Positions 18,614 through 26,658 of a stretch of DNA of 64,000 bases are shown in pieces (positions within the stretch are counted from its first letter, which is position 1; each line of letters opens with the position of its first letter). The DNA is taken from positions 310,001 to 374,000 of the forward strand of contig CAVOZJ010000020.1 of the NCBI GenBank assembly GCA_963700885.1, in the 5' to 3' direction. Under the pieces are notes generated by a model that was not told where the DNA came from, did not search any database, and saw nothing but the letters and a program-made list of their open reading frames with translations. This DNA comes from Anderseniella sp963700885. Lineage in GTDB: Bacteria > Pseudomonadota > Alphaproteobacteria > Rhizobiales > Aestuariivirgaceae. A program made the position numbers and the translations under genes.

Positions 18614-18944
18614 ACCATTACCTTTGCATTTACATCTGCTTGCAGATGTCCGGTTCATAGGTGAACAACATGAAAAACTAGCTAAAATATTTTAAAAACA
18701 ATAAGTTAAGAAGAAAAAGTGATGACCCAGGGATCACCTTTGTTTTCATTTACAGGTAGAGAATAGGCACACAACATGCAACTTTGGCAACCACTGTCAA
18801 ATCCAGTCTGTGGTCTGATTGCCCGGCGCTACAGGAGAATTTTTGTGCGCAACGATGCCCAGATGCATTTTGCAGGTTGTCAAAATTGGTATAGCATTGG
18901 TATGGTATTGGTCGATTTGGTGAGCATCAGGGAGATAGCGTGTA
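18614..18944. promoter_or_regulatory. Control region between the GntR regulator and the first GS module
   Basis: No gene is supported here. Three head-to-tail 11-bp repeats with the core ATTGGT begin at 18885, 18896 and 18907. They overlap a possible sigma70 promoter: TTGTCA at 18877-18882, an 18-base spacer, then TATGGT at 18901-18906. GGGAGA follows before the ATG at 18945. The 11-base period places the half-sites on one face of the helix, as expected for a regulator binding in tandem. The GntR/FCD protein next door is the natural candidate. Confidence 0.5.
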
Positions 18945-20423
18945 ATGGCAACGGATATTGAGAATTTTGTTGATGCCGCGGGCCGGGCCAAGAAGGTCAA
19001 ACAGGTCCGCAAAATGATCGACGAACTGGGAATTGAGTATCTCTATCTCCAGTTTGTCTCGGTTACCGGCAAGATCATGGGCAAGGGAATTCCGGCCGAT
19101 CACTGGGAGTCCGTTGCAAAAAAGGGGTTCCAGCTTGTTTATGGCTCCACGATGAACCTGTTTACCAATCGTGCCGGCCAATATCTCGGGTACGGGCCGG
19201 AGGCTGCCGAACTGGTCGGTATTCCCGAACCGGAAACTTTCATGCAATTACCATGGGACAAACGCATTGGCCGTTTCTATTGCACCTTGTTCCGCAATCG
19301 CGAGGAAAAGGTGGATCCGGGCGGCTACCTGACCGCTGACTGTCGCGGCAATCTGCGCCGTCTGCACGATGACTTCAGGAAAAAGCACAACGGTCTCAGC
19401 CTGCGGATGGGTACAGAACCGGAAATGATGTGGCTCAAGTTCAACGAAGAAGGAAAACCCGCACACGGTTACTCTAAGCCGTACTGTTATCATATCAACC
19501 AGTTTGAAAGCCTGCGTCCCGTTTACATGAAAGTCATGGAGTATTCCCGGGCCATGGGGCTCGACATGATCCAGGGCGATCACGAGGATGCGCCGGGTCA
19601 GCTTGAACTCAACTGGATGTTCGATGATGTGCTACGCAATGCAGACCGGTTGACCACCTATCGGCAGATTTGTGCACAGGTCGCTCGCGAGTTCGGCATC
19701 TTTGCCTGCTTCATGTCGAAGCCGTTTGAGGGCGTCTCGGCGTCCGGATGTCACCACAATATGTCGCTGTGGCGCGGTGGTGCGGACGAATTTTGCCGGA
19801 CCGGCAATGACCCTGCTGCACTGCCCGGCATGAAAGAAAACTACATGTACGTTAAGGGCGGTGACAACACCTTTATGCCGGATACCGATGACCTTCAGAT
19901 GCCGCAGAAGGCTGGCCTGGAAGCAATCGGCGGCATTGTGCATCATCTTCGCGCGTTGACGGCAATCGGATCATCAACGGTGAATTCGTATCGCCGGTTG
20001 TGGGACACGGGCTTCTGGGCACCGGTTTTTGCAGACTGGGGATTTCAGAACCGCACCACGGGCCTGCGGGTATCGGCCCCTGGCCGGTTCGAATATCGAT
20101 CGGTGGATTCCATGGTTAATCCGTATCTCATGGGCGCCTGCATCCTGGCTGCAGCAGACGACGGTATCGTCAACAAGCTCGATCCCGGGCAGCCGGAAGA
20201 GCGCAACATTTATGAAGCCATCAAGGCAGGCAAGGATGTTAAAAAACTCCCGATGTCGCTCGGAGAGGCGCTTGAAGCCCTTGCGGCTGATGAAGTTGTT
20301 CAGCGTGGATTGCCAGGAGAAATGTACCGGCTCTACCACGAGTACAAATCGGATGAATGGGCTCGCTTTATGTCTTCGGTCACCGATTGGGACAAGGCTA
20401 CCTACATGGAATGCCTGCCGTAG
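18945..20423 (+). CDS. Glutamine synthetase-like gamma-glutamyl-amine ligase (module 1)
   Basis: Predicted ATP-dependent ligase joining the gamma-carboxyl of glutamate to ammonia or an amine. The 492-aa protein has the GS beta-grasp region near the N-terminus (IEYLYLQFVSVTGKIMGKGI) and the catalytic domain with MGTEPEMMW, GDHEDAPGQLELNWMFDD, the ATP-site GCHHNMSLW and NSYRRLWDTG, and FEYRSVDSMVNPYL. It differs strongly from the 435-aa GmaS/GlnT-type protein encoded at 25203-26510, so the two probably use different amines. It is the first gene of a module continuing with three glutamate-synthase-like subunits, a 136-aa protein and a cupin. True glutamine synthetase activity is not excluded. 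Confidence 0.8.
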   Translation: MATDIENFVDAAGRAKKVKQVRKMIDELGIEYLYLQFVSVTGKIMGKGIPADHWESVAKKGFQLVYGSTMNLFTNRAGQYLGYGPEAAELVGIPEPETFMQLPWDKRIGRFYCTLFRNREEKVDPGGYLTADCRGNLRRLHDDFRKKHNGLSLRMGTEPEMMWLKFNEEGKPAHGYSKPYCYHINQFESLRPVYMKVMEYSRAMGLDMIQGDHEDAPGQLELNWMFDDVLRNADRLTTYRQICAQVAREFGIFACFMSKPFEGVSASGCHHNMSLWRGGADEFCRTGNDPAALPGMKENYMYVKGGDNTFMPDTDDLQMPQKAGLEAIGGIVHHLRALTAIGSSTVNSYRRLWDTGFWAPVFADWGFQNRTTGLRVSAPGRFEYRSVDSMVNPYLMGACILAAADDGIVNKLDPGQPEERNIYEAIKAGKDVKKLPMSLGEALEALAADEVVQRGLPGEMYRLYHEYKSDEWARFMSSVTDWDKATYMECLP

Positions 20424-20501
20424 CCACCGGCATGTTTGGCAACTAGATTCCGGCGGGCCGCAATGGTCCGCCGTCCAACCACTCAACAGGAGACAATGCC
20501 C

Positions 20502-21437
20502 ATGTGCGGAATTGCAGGGCTGATACACCGGAATGGCACCAGCAATGTGGGTCGGGAAATGACCAGCATGTTGCAGGCACTGAAACACCGCGGGCCGGAT
20601 TCTACCGGGTTTGCTATTTACGGCGAACCTGAAGCAAACACTTTCATTTTGCGCTTCAAGGTCGCCGAACAGGAAGACCTGCATGGCGCGCTCAAGATTC
20701 ATGAGGAAATCAAGCGTCGCAAGGATGCTGTCAACGAAACGTTGAAGGCGCTGGGTGTGACGGTTTCCGAGTTGGAAGATGCCACAGAGTACGCGTTTCG
20801 CTATGCCATTCAGTATGACGGCGACATGAAACTGCTGTCAGACCACATCGAAGATATTGAAGGTGCGGAAATTCTGTCCATTGGATCAGCGCTTGAACTG
20901 ATCAAGGACCTGGGTGATGCAAATGTAGTTTCCGCTGCGTACGGATTGGGTGACTTCAGTGGCACCCATGGAATCGGGCATACCCGCATGGCAACCGAAT
21001 CTGATGTCGACATTCGCTCGGCTCACCCTTACTGGGCCTATCCCTACAGCGACATTGCGGTGGTCCATAATGGTCAGATAACCAATTACTGGCTGATGCG
21101 ACGCCATCTGGAACGCAGCGGACAACGCTTCGTCTCCAATTGCGATTCCGAATTGTTGGCTGTGTACGTGGCGACCAGCCTGGAAAAGGGCATGACGCTG
21201 GAAGCGGCACTGAAGAAATCCATTGAAGAGATAGATGGCGTTTTCACCTATCTGGTGACCACCAGGGATCAACTCGGCATGGCGAAGGATACCATGGCTG
21301 CCAAACCGATGGTGCTTTACGAGACCGACGACATGGTTGCGCTGGCGTCGGAAGAAGTCGCCATCCGGGCAATTGTTCCCCACGAAATTGATACCTGGGA
21401 CCCTTATGACGAGGAGGTAAGAGTATGGCAGGCATAG
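20502..21437 (+). CDS. Class II glutamine amidotransferase-like subunit (MgsA/GlxB type, module 1)
   Basis: N-terminal nucleophile hydrolase-type subunit of 311 aa. The start at 20502 is fixed by the nucleophile: Met is followed by Cys2 in MCGIAGLIHR, with AGGAGA upstream; earlier in-frame ATGs would bury the cysteine. GHTRMATESDVDIRSAHPY and VVHNGQITNYW give the glutamine-binding region, and FVSNCDSELLAVY continues the family pattern. In N-methylglutamate synthase this subunit handles the gamma-glutamyl-amide. It overlaps the next gene by 13 bases. The substrate of this paralogue is unknown. Confidence 0.85.
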   Translation: MCGIAGLIHRNGTSNVGREMTSMLQALKHRGPDSTGFAIYGEPEANTFILRFKVAEQEDLHGALKIHEEIKRRKDAVNETLKALGVTVSELEDATEYAFRYAIQYDGDMKLLSDHIEDIEGAEILSIGSALELIKDLGDANVVSAAYGLGDFSGTHGIGHTRMATESDVDIRSAHPYWAYPYSDIAVVHNGQITNYWLMRRHLERSGQRFVSNCDSELLAVYVATSLEKGMTLEAALKKSIEEIDGVFTYLVTTRDQLGMAKDTMAAKPMVLYETDDMVALASEEVAIRAIVPHEIDTWDPYDEEVRVWQA

Positions 21438-22273
21438 GCACGTCAAAACATGCTGGCGAAGAGATGGGCCTTCATACTGAGCCGCTGAAAGGCCGTGACA
21501 TCAAGACGATGTTCTCGCTGGAGAACGAGGGCGGCTACGCCTATGCATTCGCGCCGGATGTCGATTTCAACAAGCGTGGTTCTGTTGATTGCCAGGGCAA
21601 GGAAGCAACCGAGATCAACAACGAGATCCGCGATCTTGTCAAATCCGGCCACGGTACCATCGTGCTGGAAAACCCCGGCGCCAAGCATTCGATTATTGTC
21701 GGAATTCTGCACCGGATGAATTTCATCGTGAACGGGTCTCTGGGTTATTTTGGCTGCGGCCTGCTTGACGGCCCGACGGTTCGCATTTCCGGTCGCGTTG
21801 GCTGGTCCTTCGCTGAAAACATGATGGCCGGTGTCTGCGTTGTTGAAAAGAATGCAGGCTCGACATTTGGCGCGGCCATTCGCGGCGGCGATCTTGTCTG
21901 CAAGGGCTCGGTCGGGTCAAGAACCGGTATTGACCAGAAGGGCGGAACCATTCTGGTCGGTGGGGACACAGGTGCGTTCTCCGGCTTCATGATGCAGCGT
22001 GGCCGTATGGTCGTGTGCGGCAATGCCGGAAAGAACCTCGGCGACTCCATGTATGACGGCACCATCTATATCGGCGGTGAGATTCGCAATCTTGGCGTGG
22101 ACGCCGTTCCCGCTGAACTGACCGCCCTGGACAAGGCCTGGCTGAAACGCAAGCTGACGCAATATGAAATGGTGCCTGACAGGGGAGTGGATCATTTCAC
22201 CAAGATCGTCGCCGGCAAGCAGCTGTGGAACTACGACAACCTTGAACCGTCGGAGAAAAAACTGGTCCTCTAG
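21425..22273 (+). CDS. GXGXG-domain glutamate synthase-like subunit (MgsB/GlxC type, module 1)
   Basis: A 282-aa right-handed beta-helix protein equal to the C-terminal domain of large-subunit glutamate synthase. Repeated glycine motifs are seen: GSLGYFGCGLLDGPTVRISG, GRVGWSFAENMMAGVCVV, GSVGSRTGIDQKGGTILVGG and GNAGKNLGDSMYDGTIYIGG. GAGGAGG precedes the ATG, which lies inside the end of the amidotransferase gene, so the subunits are made together. The domain is structural in known glutamate synthases and has no catalytic residues of its own. Confidence 0.85.
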   Translation: MAGIGTSKHAGEEMGLHTEPLKGRDIKTMFSLENEGGYAYAFAPDVDFNKRGSVDCQGKEATEINNEIRDLVKSGHGTIVLENPGAKHSIIVGILHRMNFIVNGSLGYFGCGLLDGPTVRISGRVGWSFAENMMAGVCVVEKNAGSTFGAAIRGGDLVCKGSVGSRTGIDQKGGTILVGGDTGAFSGFMMQRGRMVVCGNAGKNLGDSMYDGTIYIGGEIRNLGVDAVPAELTALDKAWLKRKLTQYEMVPDRGVDHFTKIVAGKQLWNYDNLEPSEKKLVL

Positions 22274-22315
22274 CGATCAGATATTGAGGCTCCCACAATA
22301 CAGAAAGTGAATTCG

Positions 22316-23689
22316 ATGACTGGCAAAACCACAAAAGAAACCGGCCACTCCAGGTTGCAGGTAGAGAAAAAGTACAAGCTCGGCAGTTCATTCGTGTTTC
22401 CGCCGGAAGTGATAAATGACATACATATCAAGTCCGAACTCGGCCGCTATCGCATGCGCGGCTTCTCGCTGTTCAAGAAAATTCCCCATTGGGATGATCT
22501 TACTTTTCTGCCGGGCACCCTGACCCGCTTCGTGATTGAGGGATATCGTGAAAAGTGCCTGACAAAGACCATTATCGGGCCACGCGCCAAACGTCCCATC
22601 GAGCTCGACATACCGGTCTACATTACGGGCATGAGTTTTGGCGCCTTGTCATTCGAAGCCAAGACCGCGCTGGCCCGTGGTGCGACCATGGCAGGCACTG
22701 CCACGTGTTCCGGCGAAGGCGGCATGATCCCGGACGAGCGCCGCTATTCGTCAAAGTGGTTCTACCAGTGCATCCAGTCGCGCTACGGTTTCAACCCGCA
22801 CCATCTGCAGCTTGCCGATGGATGTGAGTTCTTTATCGGACAGGGTTGCAAGGTTGGCCTGGGTGGCCACCTGATGGGCCAGAAGGTAACCGATCAGGTT
22901 GCCGAAATGCGCTCCCTTCCAGCCGGCATCGACCAGCGTTCCCCGGCTCGTCACCCTGATTGGCTCGGACCGGACGACCTGGCGCTGAAGATCCAGGAAA
23001 TTCGCGAAGCAACCGACTGGCAAATTCCAATTCAGCTCAAGCTTGGTGCTGCCCGCGTGTATGACGATGTGCGGATGGCCGCAAAGTGTGACCCGGACTC
23101 CATTTACATAGACGGTATGGAGGGCGGAACAGGCGCCGGACCGCATCTGGCCACCGAAGAAACCGGTGTGCCCGGCATGGCCGCAATTCGCCAGGCGCGG
23201 CGGGCAATAGATGATATCGGCAGGCGTGGCGAGATAACACTCGTGTATGCAGGTGGTATCCGCAATGGTGGCGATGTCGCCAAGGCTCTAGCCCTGGGAG
23301 CGGACGCCATTGCAATTGGTCATTCAGCCATGATGGCCCTGAACTGCAACAAGGATATCGACGAAGCCGATTACCCTTCAGAAATGGGAGTGGAAGCAGG
23401 CGAGTGTTATCATTGCCATACCGGGCGTTGTCCTGTCGGTGTGGCCACCCAGGATCCGGTACTGCGCAAGCGGCTTGATCCTGATGAAGCAGCAGAACGC
23501 GTCTACAACTTCCTGCATACCCTGACCATGGAAGCCCAGATGATGGCGCGTGCGTGTGGCAAAACCAACATCCATAGCCTGGAGCCGGAAGATCTGGCTG
23601 CACTGACGATGGAAGCCTCCGCCATAGCCCAGGTGCCGCTTGCCGGTACCGACTTCACGGTTGGCGTTGACGATTACCACCATATTTAG
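22316..23689 (+). CDS. FMN-binding glutamate synthase-like subunit with Fe-S cysteines (MgsC/GlxD type, module 1)
   Basis: TIM-barrel FMN subunit of 457 aa related to the synthase domain of GltB. Seen are ITGMSFGALSFEAKTALARG, SGEGGMIPDERRY, the FMN-site IYIDGMEGGTGAGPHL and GADAIAIGHSAMMAL. A cysteine cluster ECYHCHTGRCPVGVATQDP corresponds to the 3Fe-4S site of glutamate synthase (compare CHTNTCPVGVATQ in GltB). The matching gene in module 2 lacks these cysteines. Start is taken at ATG 22316 with AGAAAG upstream; GTG at 22307 is possible. It probably reduces a gamma-glutamyl-amide plus 2-oxoglutarate to an N-substituted glutamate, but the amine is unknown. Confidence 0.85.
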   Translation: MTGKTTKETGHSRLQVEKKYKLGSSFVFPPEVINDIHIKSELGRYRMRGFSLFKKIPHWDDLTFLPGTLTRFVIEGYREKCLTKTIIGPRAKRPIELDIPVYITGMSFGALSFEAKTALARGATMAGTATCSGEGGMIPDERRYSSKWFYQCIQSRYGFNPHHLQLADGCEFFIGQGCKVGLGGHLMGQKVTDQVAEMRSLPAGIDQRSPARHPDWLGPDDLALKIQEIREATDWQIPIQLKLGAARVYDDVRMAAKCDPDSIYIDGMEGGTGAGPHLATEETGVPGMAAIRQARRAIDDIGRRGEITLVYAGGIRNGGDVAKALALGADAIAIGHSAMMALNCNKDIDEADYPSEMGVEAGECYHCHTGRCPVGVATQDPVLRKRLDPDEAAERVYNFLHTLTMEAQMMARACGKTNIHSLEPEDLAALTMEASAIAQVPLAGTDFTVGVDDYHHI

Positions 23690-23701
23690 GGAGACGGAAA
23701 G

Positions 23702-24112
23702 ATGGCTGGAACAGGCTACAAGGGCGCTGAAATCGGAGACGTCGATCATTTTCTCAAAGGTGGAGGGATCGACTCTGAACGTGAAAAAGTCATCGGCCAA
23801 CACATTGGTTACCGGTACGATGTGAACTTGTTGCCTGACTACAATCGCATAACCGATTTTCTCAAGGGTTATATTGAGTTCATGGGTTGGGAAGATCTCA
23901 ACTGGCTGGAAGATGTTCACATGGGGTATGACGATGGCAAACCAGCCGTCTTTGACCGCAACATCAATGGCTGGGTGGCGATCCCTGAAAATTACAAACT
24001 GCCAGACAACCAGCAGGACCGCGACATGGTTGCCCGTGAACTGTTGATCAAGTTCCAGATGTCACCGGATCATCCTCTGGTCACCCTGAACAAGGCCTAC
24101 CGCAAATTCTAG
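23702..24112 (+). CDS. Conserved-looking 136-aa protein of unknown function in module 1
   Basis: I do not recognise this family. The protein is acidic, soluble, and has no signal peptide or membrane segment. Notable stretches are the central aromatic run FMGWEDLNWLEDVHMGYDDG and NINGWVAIPENYKLPDN; the C-terminus is basic (TLNKAYRKF). A strong GGGAGACGGA ribosome site follows the stop of the FMN subunit after a few bases, and a cupin gene starts 5 bases after its own stop, so it is clearly part of the module and probably a subunit or accessory factor. No counterpart is present in module 2. Confidence 0.7.
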   Translation: MAGTGYKGAEIGDVDHFLKGGGIDSEREKVIGQHIGYRYDVNLLPDYNRITDFLKGYIEFMGWEDLNWLEDVHMGYDDGKPAVFDRNINGWVAIPENYKLPDNQQDRDMVARELLIKFQMSPDHPLVTLNKAYRKF

Positions 24113-24117
24113 ATTTC

Positions 24118-24507
24118 ATGGAGTGGTCAGTGGCCCCATCGAAAATCGAACTATTCAATCTGGACAGTGAGGAGGGCGGTATCGTTCGCCAACTTGCAGA
24201 CGGCATGACCACAACAATTTTTCCGGGTGAACAGGCGATGCTGTCTGTTGTGCGCTTGGATCCGCACGCCATGGGCCAGATGCACAGGCATCCCGAGGAA
24301 CAATGGGGTGTCATGCTGGAAGGATCAGCGACCCGCTATCAGGACGATGTGAAATTTTTGATCCGGAAGGGTGATATCTGGCGTACGCCACCCAATGCCT
24401 TGCACACCATGAAAGCCGGATCCGATGGGGCTGTGGTGCTGGACATATTCGCGCCTGTCCGGAGAGAATATCTATCGCCCGGTTCCGGGTTTGCAGGCAG
24501 TAGCTAA
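24118..24507 (+). CDS. Cupin-domain protein at the end of module 1
   Basis: A 129-aa single-cupin protein. MHRHPEEQWGVMLEGSATRY carries the His-x-His, Glu and Gly pattern of motif 1, and GDIWRTPPNALHTMKAGSDG carries motif 2 with its histidine. It starts 5 bases after the 136-aa gene and is the last gene of the module. It could be a metal-dependent enzyme, a sensor or a storage fold; no reaction can be assigned. It is distinct in sequence from the cupin beside tdm. Confidence 0.75.
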   Translation: MEWSVAPSKIELFNLDSEEGGIVRQLADGMTTTIFPGEQAMLSVVRLDPHAMGQMHRHPEEQWGVMLEGSATRYQDDVKFLIRKGDIWRTPPNALHTMKAGSDGAVVLDIFAPVRREYLSPGSGFAGSS

Positions 24508-24515
24508 GTGTAAGC

Positions 24516-25097
24516 TTATCTAATAATTCGAATTTCTTTGTTTAATTTAGATGCTGCAACCCAGTCTGGTTGAAACCCGGCAATTTGTATGTTTTCACCG
24601 ATGTTGGGATTGAACACACGATTGTGCCACAGCGTTGCCTGGTAGGCGTCTTCATCTGGTCCAAGCAGTCGTGTCCGGCACGGGATTTTGTATTCCTGGT
24701 TATATTGTCTGAACTCGAGAATGGTTGTGCCGCCACCTAGCATGCGATCAACAAGCGCCGAGTCAGTGCCAAACAGCCCGGTCATCTCATCGGAAAATTC
24801 AGCGGCGCGATGATAGTGGGTGGATTGCAGAAAGATCAGTGCCTTTTCGTAAACCTGCTGCGGATCATTGTACTTTTGAACCTGGAACTTGAGGAATTCA
24901 GTACTCTCGAACGAATCCTCACGCACCAGCAAAACAATGATGCCGGCCGAAAGCTCGTGGCCGTTCTCGTCTGAAACACGCGGCCGCATGCCCTGGCTCG
25001 GACGGCCTTCTTCCTCCCGCATGGCGATTTGACGAATGCGGCATTGCCAGGTCAAAAAGTGATTGCGCAGATCATCGGGAAGCACACTATGTCCCAT
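24516..25097 (-). CDS. 193-aa protein of unknown function
   Basis: Not recognised. The protein looks soluble and mixed alpha/beta, with no signal peptide. It opens with LPDDLRNHFLTWQCRIRQIAMREEEGRPSQGM split over two helices and continues with SAGIIVLLVREDSFESTEF, FLQSTHYHRAAEFSDEMTGL and a tyrosine-rich GTTILEFRQYNQEYKIPC. The gene is convergent with module 1, ending 9 bases from the cupin stop, and lies downstream of gmaS on the same strand with a 105-base gap. Codon use resembles the neighbours, so it is probably real. Confidence 0.65.
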   Translation of the reverse strand: MGHSVLPDDLRNHFLTWQCRIRQIAMREEEGRPSQGMRPRVSDENGHELSAGIIVLLVREDSFESTEFLKFQVQKYNDPQQVYEKALIFLQSTHYHRAAEFSDEMTGLFGTDSALVDRMLGGGTTILEFRQYNQEYKIPCRTRLLGPDEDAYQATLWHNRVFNPNIGENIQIAGFQPDWVAASKLNKEIRIIR

Positions 25098-25202
25098 TCA
25101 CAAGGCTGGATAACTCATTAAATTAAATCAGTATTGACCGCTGTTGACCAGCCTCATGGGGATCATGCAGATACCTCTCTTTGTCAATGTCAAAAAACCG
25201 GA

Positions 25203-26510
25203 CTATATGTCCAGGGTGTTGTCCTTCTCCCATTGCGAGAAATGCGACGTGAAAGATTTCCATTCCTGGTGCTTCATTTTCAGGTAGGCCGCTGAAAATT
25301 CATTGCCCAGTGCGGCCTTCAGGTCCTTGTCCCTGTCAAATTCACGCAATGCATCGAGCATGTTAAGCGGCAGCTTTGGCGCACCTTTCACCTTGTGGCC
25401 CTCGGCGTACATGTCTATGTCATGCCGCTTGCCTGGATCGGCCTTTGTGCGCACTCCATCGAGCCCTGCGGCAATGATTACTGCCTGCAACAGGTACGGG
25501 TTGGCTGCGCCGTCGGCCAGACGGAGTTCGAACCGGCCCGGCCCTGGTACACGAACCATGTGGGTGCGATTGTTGCCTGACCAGGTCACGGTATTCGGCG
25601 CCCAGGTAGCGCCCGAGACGGTGCGCGGCGCATTGATCCTTTTGTAGGAGTTTACCGTGGGGTTGGTAATTGCTGCCAGGGCCGAGGCATGTTTCATGAT
25701 TCCGCCCAGGAAATTTCGTCCTCTTGCCGACAGGCCAAGCTCCATGGCGTCGTCGGCGAAGACATTGGTCCGGCCTGCCTTGTCCCACACGGAGATATGG
25801 GCATGACAGCCGTTTCCGGTCAGCCCCTCAACCGGTTTTGGCATGAATGTCGCGCGAAGACCGTGCTTTTCAGCAATTGATTTTGCCATGAACTTGAAGA
25901 ACGAATGCTTGTCGGCGGTGTTGAGAACGTCATCAAACTTCCAGTTCATTTCGAACTGCCCGTTGGCGTCTTCGTGGTCGTTCTGGTAGGGACTCCAGCC
26001 AAGTTCCAGCATGCAATCGCAGATTTCGGCGATTACATCATAGCGCCGCATTACCGCCTGCTGATCATAGCAGGGTTTTTCAGCGGTATCGTATTCGTCC
26101 GAGATCTTTGAGCCATCCGGCGTCAGTAGGAAAAATTCCGCTTCAATGCCTGTTTTTACGCGCATGTCTGCATCGGCGGCTTCCGCAATCAGGCGCTTGA
26201 GTACATTACGCGGCGCCTGTTCAACAAGCTTGTCTTCCATGACACAATTGCTGGCAACCCAGGCCACTTCCTTTTTCCACGGTAGCTGTATGACTGATGC
26301 AGGGTCTGGTACGGCCAGCATATCCGGATAGGCAGGGGTCATGTCGAGCCATGTGGCAAATCCTGCAAACCCGGCGCCGTCTTGCTGCATATCCGCAATG
26401 GCCTGCGCGGGAACCAGCTTCGCACGCTGACCGCCGAACAGGTCGGTGTACGATATCATGAAATACTTTATGTGATTGTCTTTGGCGAATTGGACCAGAT
26501 CAGATGCCAT
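25203..26510 (-). CDS. gmaS: Gamma-glutamylmethylamide synthetase / type III GlnT-like ligase (module 2)
   Basis: ATP-dependent ligase that in methylamine users makes gamma-glutamylmethylamide from glutamate and monomethylamine. The 435 aa match GmaS/GlnT in length and pattern: MISYTDLFGGQRAKLVPAQA near the start, TGIEAEFFL, NDHEDANGQFEMNWKFDD, GNGCHAHISVWD, NSYKRINAPRTVSG and GRFELRLADGAANPYLLQA. GGGAGG precedes the ATG. It follows mgsC-, mgsB- and mgsA-like genes on the same strand, the glxBCD-glnT order known from rhizobia. Sequence alone does not separate GmaS from GlnT; the presence of tmm and tdm favours the methylamine role. Confidence 0.8.
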   Translation of the reverse strand: MASDLVQFAKDNHIKYFMISYTDLFGGQRAKLVPAQAIADMQQDGAGFAGFATWLDMTPAYPDMLAVPDPASVIQLPWKKEVAWVASNCVMEDKLVEQAPRNVLKRLIAEAADADMRVKTGIEAEFFLLTPDGSKISDEYDTAEKPCYDQQAVMRRYDVIAEICDCMLELGWSPYQNDHEDANGQFEMNWKFDDVLNTADKHSFFKFMAKSIAEKHGLRATFMPKPVEGLTGNGCHAHISVWDKAGRTNVFADDAMELGLSARGRNFLGGIMKHASALAAITNPTVNSYKRINAPRTVSGATWAPNTVTWSGNNRTHMVRVPGPGRFELRLADGAANPYLLQAVIIAAGLDGVRTKADPGKRHDIDMYAEGHKVKGAPKLPLNMLDALREFDRDKDLKAALGNEFSAAYLKMKHQEWKSFTSHFSQWEKDNTLDI

Positions 26511-26579
26511 GGATTTGTTCCCTCCCGGAATGCTGTAATGCGTGTTGTCTTTCGCTCCGGATCAGGATGACTTTTGGTT

Positions 26580-26652
26580 GAATTAACCAACAGTCATATA
26601 CCTCACCGCTTCCAAAGTGATGGAGCAACTTTATGGGTTCACGAGACCCCAT
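26580..26652 (-). repeat. Post-stop stem-loop repeat, copy 1
   Basis: Read on the minus strand it starts with a partial palindrome ATGGGGTCTCGTGAACCCAT just after the stop of the mgsC-like gene and continues as AAAGTTGCTCCATCACTTTG. The following roughly 30 bases also align with copy 2 at 31721-31793. A third copy lies at 42062-42100. Confidence 0.65.
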
Positions 26653-26658
26653 GTTGCC

